From Symsagittifera roscoffensis (Eukaryota; Xenacoelomorpha; Acoela; Convolutidae): a DNA stretch of 60,000 bases. Below, piece after piece: positions 51,180 to 60,000 of this stretch. Below the pieces are notes generated by a model, which saw nothing but the letters and a program-made list of their open reading frames with translations, did not search any database and was not told where the DNA came from. Both the position numbers and the translations under genes were made by a program. Every line of letters begins with the position of its first letter. Positions within the stretch are counted from its first letter, which is position 1. The stretch covers positions 53,048,750-53,108,749 of the forward strand of contig NC_087070.1 of the NCBI RefSeq assembly GCF_963678635.1. Direction: 5' to 3'.

Positions 51180-54100
51180 ACTCATGTCCAGGTTCCTACA
51201 CAAACTTTTGGCACGTCTAGACTTTCGCGACCGAAATTAGGCATGTCCGGCCTTTCCCGGCCGAAATTTGGCTTTTCCAGACTTTCGTAGTCAAAACGAC
51301 ACGATGACCCGAGCGACTTTCGCGACCGAAGCAAAGATGGCGCGACCGAAATATCGCGATCCACATTTGGTATGTCCAGACTTTCCTGACAAATATTTGC
51401 CAATTCCAGATTTTCGCAACCAAACAACTCAGCCAGCAATTTTGCGACCGAGGTGGAGACTGCGCGACTTTCCCGATTACGGTAGGGACGGCGCAACTTT
51501 TGCGACCAAGGAAGAGACGGCACGCTGTTTTTGCGACCGACGTGGAAATAGCGCAAATTGCGAGACCAAGGTCGAGACGGCGCATCTTTTGCGACCAAGG
51601 CGGAAACGGCGCGACTTTCCAGACCAAGGGGAGACGGCGTGACCCAGAAAAAATTCTCGCGGCTTTCTCGATAAAAGTAGAGGCGGCAGAGTGACTCAAA
51701 AGCATCGGCGCGACAACACCTTAGCAGGCGCGACCAAAATTACCATTCCCAGACGCTTGCAACCGAAGTGGACACGACGTAACTTTCGCGACCGAGGTGG
51801 TGGCGGCGCGACTTTCGAGACTAAGGTCGGTACGGTGCAATTTTTGGGACGAACAGGGGGGAGACAGCGCGACTTTCCAGACTAATGCGGAGACGGCTCG
51901 ACTTTCCAGGCCCAGGTGGAGATGGCGCTACCTAGAAACAACTTCTCACGGCCTTCACAACCGAAGTGGGCACGACATTACCGAAATATCGTGATCCAAA
52001 TTTTGCATGTCCAGACTTTCGCGACCAATATTTGCCACTTCCAGACTTTAACGGCCAAAAAACTCAGCCGCGACATTCGCGACCGAGGTGGAGACAGCGC
52101 AATTTTCGAGATCAAGATCAAGACGGTGCCTTTTTCGTGATCAAGGCGGAGACGCCGCGACCCAGAAAAAACTCTCGCAGCTATCGCAACTGAGGTGGGG
52201 ACGGCGAGACTGTCGAGATCAAGGTTGATATGGTGCACTTTTCGGGACCAAGTTGGAGACAGCGCGACTTTCCAGACTAAGATGGAGACGGCACAACTTT
52301 TCAGGCCAAGGCGTAAATGGCTTTTCTAAGAAACAACTTCTCTCGACCTTCGCAACCGCGGTGGATGCGGTACGACCAAAATATCGCCATCCACATGATA
52401 TGTCCAAACTTTCGCGACCAAAATAAATTTTCCACTTCCAGAATTTTGCGTCAAAAAAACTCAGTCCCCACTTATGTGGAGACAGCGCGACTTTCGCGGT
52501 CAGAGTGGAGATGACGCGACTTTCGCGACCACGGGGGCGAGGGCGCTGTCTTTGCGACCGAGGTGGAGACAGCGCAATTTTCGAGACCAAATTCTACACG
52601 GCGCATATTTCGCGATCAAGGCGGAGACGGACGGCGCTACTTTTTAGACCAAGGGTCGACCCAGAGATTTTTTTCGCGGCTTTCGCGAGTGCGGTTGAGG
52701 CGGCAGGAATCAGGAAACCACGCGACTCAAAAACCAAAACAAGGTTCGTCATATAGAAACTTTAAATGAAAAACTGCTTTTACACCCGGGTCGGAATCCC
52801 AGACTAATGCTCAGACTTTCGCAAACAAATTTTGGGCACGTCCAGATTTTAGTGAGCAAAGTTAGGCATGTCAAAGGCCAAAGTTTGGCTTTTACAAACT
52901 TTCGCAATCACAGTGAACCGTGATACTTTGGCAACCGAGACGAAGATGGCGCGACCGAATTATCGCAACCTTTTTTTTTAAATGTCCAGACTTTCGCAAC
53001 CATTCATTGCCAATTACAGACTTTCGCGACCGAGGTGGAGAAGGCGCTATTTTCGAGACCCAAGTCGATAGGGTGGTTTTCGGGACCAAGGCGGAAACAG
53101 CACAATTTTCCAGACTAAAGCGAAGACGGCACAACTTTCTAGGCTCATGCGGAGATGACGACCAAGAAACAACTTTTCGCAACCTTTGCGACCGAGGTGG
53201 ATACGGCGATACCAAAAAATCGCGACCCACAATTGTTATGTCCAGACTTTTGCAACCGAAAATCACCACTTCGCGCTTTTGCGGCAAATAAACACAGCCG
53301 CGACTTTTGCGACTGAGGTGGTGACAGCGCGATTTTCGCGACCAATGTGGAGACGGAGCAACTTTTGCAACCAAGGTGGAGATTGCGCGACTTTCCAGAC
53401 CAAGGAGGAGGCACGACTCAGTAAACGACGTGACTCGAAAACCAAAACAATTTTCTTCATAGGTAAACTTGAAATAACAAAATTGCCTTTACACCCGGAT
53501 CGAAATCCCAGACTAAAGCACGTCCAGAACTCAGCGAGCAAAATTAGGCATGCCAAGAACTTCACGGCCGAAATTTGGCTTTTCCACGATTTGCAACCAC
53601 AGCGAATTGAGAGAGTTTCGGGACCGAGACGGAGATGGCGCGACCAAAATATCGAACCCATGTTTAGTATCTCTCGACTTTCGCTACCATGAATTGCGAG
53701 TTCAATACTTTCGAGGGCAAAAAAAAACTCAGCCGCGACTTTTGCGCGACCAACGTAGAGACGGCGCGACATTCGCGGCTGAGGTGGAGACGGCGCAACT
53801 TTCGGGATCGATGGAGACGGCGCGACATGCGCGACCAAAATGGAGGAGGCGCTGCGTTCGCAACCGAGGTGTAAAACGCGCAAACTTTGAGACTAAGATT
53901 GATACGGTGCATCTTTCGCGATCAAGGCGGAGACGGCGCGACTTTCTACACCAAGGCGGAGACGGCGTGACCGAGAAAAAGAACTCTCTCGGCTTTCGCG
54001 ACTTAGGCCGAGGCGGAAGAGCGAATGACAAAGTGACAAAGCAACGGGCCAACCACCAACTGAAGTGGAGACTGCGTTACTTTCGCGACCAATGTGGTGG

Positions 54101-54975
54101 CGGCGCAATTTTCTTGAGGCGGAGACAGCAAAACTTCCCAGGCCCAGGCAGAGATGGCGCGACCAATAAACGACTTCTCGCAACCTGAGGTGGATACAGC
54201 CCGACCGAAATATCGCGATGGTATGTCTTTCGCGACCAACATTTGCCACTTCCAAACTTTCACGGCCATAAAACTTAGCCGCAATTTTTGTTATTGAGGC
54301 AAAGACTCCGCGACTTTCGTGACCAAAGTGGAGACGCTGCAATTTTCGAGAGCAAGGTAGAGACGGCGCATCTTTCGCGACCAAGGTGGAGACGGGGCGA
54401 CTTTCCAGACCAAGGGGGAGACGGCGTGACCCAGAAAAAAACTCTCGCGACTTTCTCGATAAACGTGGAGGCGGCAGAGTGACTCAAAAGCAACGGGGCG
54501 ACCACTTTAGCAGGCGAGACCAAAATTATCGTTCCTAGACGCTTGCAACCAAAGTGGAGACGACGCGATTTTCGAGACCAAAGTGGAGACGACGAAATTT
54601 TCCATACCAAGGTCGAGACGAGGCATTTTTCACGACTCAAAAACTAAAACAAATTTCTGCGTATGGAATTTTGAATAAAAAATGTGCCTTCACACCAGGG
54701 TCGAAATCCCAGACTAATGTTTAGACTTTCGCAAACAATTTTTTGGGCAAGTCCAGACTTTCGCGAACAAGTTTAGACATGTCAAGTATTTCACGGCCAA
54801 AATTTGGCTTTTTCAGTTTTTTGCAATCACAGCGACTTGAGAGACTTTCGGGACCGAGACGGCACGACATGCGCGACCAAAGTGGAAGAGGCGCTGCTTT
54901 CGCGACCGAGGGAGACAGCGCAATATGCGCAACCAAAGCAGAGGGGCGCTGCTTTTGCAATTGAGGCGTAGACAC
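51180..54975. repeat. Degenerate GC-richer minisatellite with composite higher-order repeats
   Basis: Built of diverged 25-45 bp units around GCGCGACTTTCGCGACC(G/A)AGGTGGAGACGG. A header block (CACCCGGGT... AATCCCAGACTAA) recurs near 51160, 52780, 53493 and 54690. The segment GGCGGCAGAGTGACTCAAAAGCA with its surroundings (about 51430-51790) recurs at about 54290-54570. Many overlapping open frames occur on both strands, up to 212 codons. They are Arg/Cys/Ser-rich by-products of the repeat and not genes. Confidence 0.85.
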
Positions 54976-57900
54976 CCGCGTCGAGGTCCGCGACTTAAGA
55001 AAAGACAGGCGTGACTTAAGAAAAAACTGACGGCGCGACTTAAGAAAAGACTGACGGCGCGACTTAAGAAAAGGCTAGCGGCGCGACTTAAGAAAAGACT
55101 TAACTGGCGCGACTTAAGAAAAGACTTAACCGGCGCGACTTAAGAAAAGACTTAAGCGGCGCGACCGAAGAAAAGATTTAAGCGGCGCGACTTAAGAAAA
55201 GACTTAAGCGGCGCGACTTAAGAAAAGACTGACGGCGCGAGTTAAAAAAAGACTTGAGCGGTGCGACTTAAGAAAAGACTTAACCGGCGCGACTTAAGAA
55301 AAGACTTAAGCGGCGCGACCGAAGAAAAGATTTAAGCGGCGCGACTTAAGAAAAGACTGACGGCGCGAGTTAAAAAAAGACTTGAGCGGTGCGACTTAAG
55401 AAAAGAGTTAAGCGGAGCGACCTAAGAAAAAATTTAAACGGCTCTTCTTAAAAAAAGATTTAAGCGGTGCGACTTAAGAAAAGACTTAAGCGGCGCGACC
55501 TAAGAAAAGATTTAAGCGGCGCTACTTAAGAAAAGACTTAAGAGGCGCGACTTAAGGAAAGACTTAAGCGGTGCGATTTAAGAAAAGACTGACGGTGCGA
55601 CTTAAGAAAAGACTTAACCGGCGCGACTTAAGAAAAGACTTAAGCGCTGCGACCGAAGAAAAGATTTAAGCGGCGCGACTTAAGAAAAGACTGACGGCGC
55701 GAGTTAAAAAAAGACTTGAGCGGTGCGACTTAAGAAAAGAGTTAAGCGGAGCGACTTAAGAAAAAATTTAAACGGCTCTTCTTAAAAAAAGATTTAAGCG
55801 GTGCGACTTAAGAAAAGACTTAAGCGGCGCGACCTAAGAAATGATTTAAGCGGCGCTACTTAAGAAAAGACTTAAGAGGCGCGACTTAAGAAAAGACTTA
55901 AGCGGTGCGATTTAAGAAAAGACTGACGGCGCGAGTTAAAAAAAGACTTGAGCGGTGTGACTTAAGAAAAGACTTAACCGGCGCTACTTAAGAAAAGACT
56001 TAAGAGGCGCGACTTAAGGAAAGACTTAAGCGGTGCGATTTAAGAAAAGACTGACGGCGCGAGTTAAAAAAGGACTTGAGCGGTGCGACTTAAGAAAAGA
56101 CTTAACCGGCGCTACTTAAGAAAAGACTTAAGAGGCGCGACTTAAGGAAAGACTTAAGCGGTGCGATTTAAGAAAAGACTGACGGCGCGAGTTAAAAAAA
56201 GATTTAAGCGGTGCGACTTAAGAAAAGACTTAAGCGGCGCGACCTAAGAAATGATTTAAGCGGCGCTACTTAAGAAAAGACTTAAGAGGCGCGACTTAAG
56301 AAAAGACTTAAGCGGTGCGATTTAAGAAAAGACTGACGGCGCGAGTTAAAAAAAGACTTGAGCGGTGCGACTTAAGAAAAGACTTAACCGGCGCTACTTA
56401 AGAAAAGGCTGACGGCGCGAGTTAAGAAAAGACTTAAGCGGTGCGACTTAAGAAAAGACTTCAGCGGCGTGACCTAAGAAAAGATTTAAGCGGCGCTACT
56501 TAAGAAAAGACTTAAGAGGCGCGACTTAAGGAAAGACTTAAGCGGTGCGATTTAAGAAAAGACTGACGGCGCGAGTTAAAAAAAGACTTGAGCGGTGCGA
56601 CTTAAGAAAAGACTTAACCGGCGCGACTTAAGAAAAGACTTAAGCGGCGCGACCGAAGAAAAGATATAAGCGGCGCGACTTAAGAAAAGACTGACGGCGC
56701 GAGTTAAAAAAAGACTTGAGCGGTGCGACTTAAGAAAAGACTTAACCGGCGCGACTTAAGAAAAGACTTAAGCGGCGCGACCGAAGAAAAGATTTAAGCG
56801 GCGCGACTTAAGAAAAGACTGACGGCGCGAGTTAAAAAAAGACTTGAGCGGTGCGACTTAAGAAAAGAGTTAAGCGGAGCGACCTAAGAAAAAATTTAAA
56901 CGGCTCTTCTTAAAAAAAGATTTAAGCGGTGCGACTTAAGAAAAGACTTAAGCGGCGCGACCTAAGAAATGATTTAAGCGGCGCTACTTAAGAAAAGACT
57001 TAAGAGGCGCGACTTAAGAAAAGACTTAAGTGGCGCGACTTAAGAAAAGGCTGACGGCGCGAGTTAAGAAAAGACTTAAGCGGTGCGACTTAAGAAAAGA
57101 CTTCAGCGGCGCGACTTAAGAAAAGACTGACGGCGCGAGTTAAAAAAAGACTTGAGCGGTGCGACTTAAGAAAAGACTTAACCGGCGCGACTTAAGAAAA
57201 GACTTAAGCGGCGCGACCGAAGAAATGATTTAAGCGGCGCGACTTAAGAAAAGACTTAAGCGGCGCGACTTAAGAAAAGACTTAAGCGGCGCGACTTAAG
57301 AAAAGACTGATGGCGCGAGTTAAAAAAAAGACTTGAGCGGTGCGACTTAAGAAAAGACTTAACCGGCGCGACTTAAGAAAAGACTTAAGCGGCGCGACCG
57401 AAGAAAAGATTTAAGCGGCGCGACTTAAGAAAAGACTGACGGCGCGAGTTAAAAAAAGACTTGAGCGGTGCGACTTAAGAAAAGACTTAACCGGCGCGAC
57501 TTAAGAAAAGACTTAAGCGGCGCGACCGAAGAAAAGATTTAAGCGGCGCGACTTAAGAAAAGACTGACGGCGCGAGTTAAAAAAAGACTTGAGCGGTGCG
57601 ACTTAAAAAAAGATTTAAGCGGTGCGACTTAAGAAAAGACTTAAGCGGCGCGACCTAAGAAATGATTTAAGCGGCGCTACTTAAGAAAAGACTTAAGAGG
57701 CGCGACTTAAGAAAAGACTTAAGCGGCGCGACCGAAGAAAAGATTTAAGCGGCGCGACTTAAGAAAAGACTTAAGCGGCGCGACTTAAGAAAAGACTTAA
57801 GCGGCGCGACTTAAGAAAAGACTGACGGCGCGAGTTAAAAAAAGACTTGAGCGGTGCGACTTAAGAAAAGACTTAACCGGCGCGACTTAAGAAAAGACTT

Positions 57901-59850
57901 AAGCGGCGCGACCGAAGAAAAGATTTAAGCGGCGCGACTTAAGAAAAGACTGACGGCGCGAGTTAAAAAAAGACTTGAGCGGTGCGACTTAAGAAAAGAG
58001 TTAAGCGGAGCGACCTAAGAAAAAATTTAAACGGCTCTTCTTAAAAAAAAGATTTAAGCGGTGCGACTTAAGAAAAGACTTAAGCGGCGCGACCTAAGAA
58101 ATGATTTAAGCGGCGCTACTTAAGAAAAGACTTAAGAGGCTCGACTTAAGAAAAGACTTAAGCGGCGCGACTTAAGAAAAGGCTGACGGCGCGAGTTAAG
58201 AAAAGACTTAAGCGGTGCGACTTAAGAAAAGACTTCAGCGGCGCGACCTAAGAAAAGATTTAAGCGGCGCTACTTAAGAAAAGACTTAAGAGGCGCGACT
58301 TAAGGAAAGACTTAAGCGGTGCGATTTAAGAAAAGACTGACGGCGCGAGTTAAAAAAAGACTTGAGCGGTGCGACTTAAGAAAAGACTTAACCGGCTCGA
58401 CTTAAGAAAAGACTTAAGCGGCGCGACCGAAGAAAAGATTTAAGCGGCGCGACTTAAGAAAAGACTGACGGCGCGAGTTAAAAAAAGACTTGAGCGGTGC
58501 GACTTAAGAAAAGACTTAACCGGCGCAACTTAAGAAAAGACTTAAGCGGCGCGACCGAAGAAAAGATTTAAGCGGCGCGACTTAAGAAAAGACTGACGGC
58601 GCGAGTTAAAAAAAGACTTGAGCGGTGCGACTTAAGAAAAGAGTTAAGCGGAGCGACCTAAGAAAAAATTTAAACGGCTCTACTTAAAAAAAGATTTAAG
58701 CGGTGCGACTTAAAAAAAGACTTAAGCGGCGCAACCTAAGAAATGAGTTAAGCGGCGCTACTTACGAAAAGACTTAAGAGGCGCGACTTAAGAAAAGACT
58801 TAAGCGGCGCGACCGAAGAAAAGATTTAAGCGGCGCGACTTAAGAAAAGACTTAAGCGGCGCGACTTAAGAAAAGACTTAAGCGGCGCGACTTAAGAAAA
58901 GACTGATGGCGCGAGTTAAAAAAAGACTTGAGCGGTGCGACTTAAGAAAAGACTTAACCGGCGCGACTTAAGAAAAGACTTAAGCGGCGCGACCGAAGAA
59001 AAGATTTAAGCGGCGCGACTTAAGAAAAGACTGACGGCGCGAGTTAAAAAAAGACTTGAGCGGTGCGACTTAAGAAAAGAGTTAAGCGGAGCGACCTAAG
59101 AAAAAATTTAAACGGCTCTACTTAAAAAAAGATTTAAGCGGTGCGACTTAAGAAAAGACTTAAGCGGCGCGACCTAAGAAATGATTTAAGCGGCGCTACT
59201 TAAGAAAAGACTTAAGAGGCGCGACTTAAGAAAAGACTTAAGCGGCGCGACTTAAGAAAAGGCTGACGGCGCGAGTTAAGAAAAGACTTAAGCGGTGCGA
59301 CTTAAGAAAAGACTTCAGCGGCGCGACCTAAGAAAAGATTTAAGCGGCGCTACTTAAGAAAAGACTTAAGAGGCGCGACTTAAGGAAAGACTTAAGCGGT
59401 GCGATTTAAGAAAAGACTGACGGCGCGAGTTAAGAAAAGACTTAAGCAGTGCGACTTAAGAAAAGACTTAAGCGGTGCGACCTAAGAAATGATTTAAGCG
59501 GCGCTATTTAAGAAAAGACTTAAGAGGCGCGACTTAAGAAAAGACTTAAGCGGCGCGACTTAAGAAAAGACTGACGTCGCGAGTTAAGAAAAGACTTAAG
59601 CGGTGCGACTTAAGAAAAGACTTCAGCAGCGCGACCTAAGAAAAGATTTAAGCGGCGCTACTTAAGAAAAGACTTAAGAGGCGCGACTTAAGGAAAGACT
59701 TAAGCGGTGCGATTTAAGAAAAGACTGACGGCGCGAGTTAAGAAAAGACTTAAGCGGTGCGACTTAAGAAAAGACTTGAGCGGCGCGACCTAAGAAAAGA
59801 TTCAAGCGGCGCTACTTAAGAAAATACTTAAGAGGCGCGACTTAAGAAAA
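54976..59850. repeat. 26-bp CTTAAG satellite with 128-bp higher-order repeat
   Basis: About 4.9 kb of head-to-tail GACTTAAGAAAAGACTTAAGCGGCGC monomers, roughly 185 by length. The 26-mer is itself two half-repeats (GACTTAAGAAAA and GACTTAAGCGGCGC). Variants such as the 24-bp ...AAGACTGACGGCGC, GAGTTAAAAAAAGACTTGAGC and GACCGAAGAAAAGATTTAAGC recur in fixed order. GAGTTAAAAAAAGACTTGAGC at 56701 and 56829, and at 57446 and 57574, gives a period of 128 bp (four 26-mers plus one 24-mer). TAA in every monomer on both strands excludes coding. There are no spacers, so it is not CRISPR-like. Confidence 0.95.
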
Positions 59851-60000
59851 GTGTCAACATTTTAGAGATTGAGTTAGAAACTGCGAAGACATCTTGTCCC
59901 CGAGCGAAAAGCTGAAAACAGACAAACCTTTTTAGCTTTATGTGCAGAACCTCTGCTGTGTCCCTGCTCACATCTTAGTGTTTCGAGTAATTCTTTTATA
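59851..60000. other. Unique flank right of satellite
   Basis: 150 bp of non-repeat sequence. On the minus strand it begins TATAAAAG at the window edge and contains a pyrimidine-rich TTTGTCTGTTTTCAG acceptor-like site (about 59905) followed by an ATG at about 59892. The frame ends after 12 codons. It could belong to a 5' exon, but nothing links it to the ligase. Confidence 0.25.

Noticed and set aside
51200-54970. Many overlapping open frames (up to 212 codons) on both strands
   Set aside because: They follow the repeat units in every frame, are Arg/Ser/Cys-rich, and match no domain; few stops occur because the repeat is GC-richer.
54976-59850. Possible CRISPR-like array
   Set aside because: Monomers are directly contiguous with no unique spacers, no cas genes are present, and the context is eukaryotic.
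59890-60000. TATA-like start, acceptor-like site and ATG on the minus strand as the ligase first exon
   Set aside because: The frame stops after 12 codons and shows no resemblance to the N-terminus of the family; kept only as an unannotated flank.

Overview
The window looks like nuclear DNA of an invertebrate animal. The evidence is a spliced 4-coumarate-CoA-ligase-like gene with GT-AG introns, Ty3/gypsy LTR retrotransposons, a decayed LINE, tRNA-related interspersed sequences and several kilobases of satellite. Clade could not be resolved. No bacterial, CRISPR or viral-genome organisation was seen.

Layout, left to right. (1) 1-1060: a decayed minus-strand LINE with endonuclease and reverse-transcriptase remnants. 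(2) 1075-20640: a nested repeat region. A divergent monomer (1075-2500) is followed by a direct tandem duplication of an 8.43-8.46 kb unit (2502-10934, 10935-19396, partial third copy 19397-20640). Each unit has a 1.24 kb head with a tRNA-Leu-like sequence and a long palindrome, then a ladder of about 0.97 kb and 1.26 kb sub-monomers, then a 2 kb tail. (3) 21006-50071: one minus-strand gene for an acyl-CoA synthetase/4CL-like enzyme of the ANL superfamily. Nine exons join in phase to 534 residues plus stop, with the conserved A-motifs intact; only the N-terminal exon or exons are missing. Three introns each hold one Ty3/gypsy element: element 1 (24027-30978, + strand, old), element 2 (33957-40945, - strand, TSD AGGGT, LTRs differing at one position by eye) and element 3 (42016-49104, + strand, TSD TTATG, LTRs differing at about three positions). 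(4) 51180-54975: a degenerate GC-richer minisatellite with composite higher-order repeats. (5) 54976-59850: a homogeneous 26-bp satellite containing two CTTAAG sites per monomer, with a clear 128-bp higher-order period. (6) 59851-60000: unique flank.

Working together: the only plausible host protein gene is the ligase; the rest is mobile or repeated DNA. The three LTR elements belong to one lineage. They share gag with the N-terminal signature MAQ(P/S)AG, a CCHC knuckle, aspartic protease, RT, RNase H, a long low-complexity linker, integrase with a long tail, no env, and a tRNA-Ser-type primer binding site. In all three, the gag ATG is formed across the LTR/primer-binding-site junction, so the first gag codons are primer-binding-site sequence. 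This is the most striking structural feature of the window. Elements 2 and 3 carry several frame breaks despite nearly identical LTRs.
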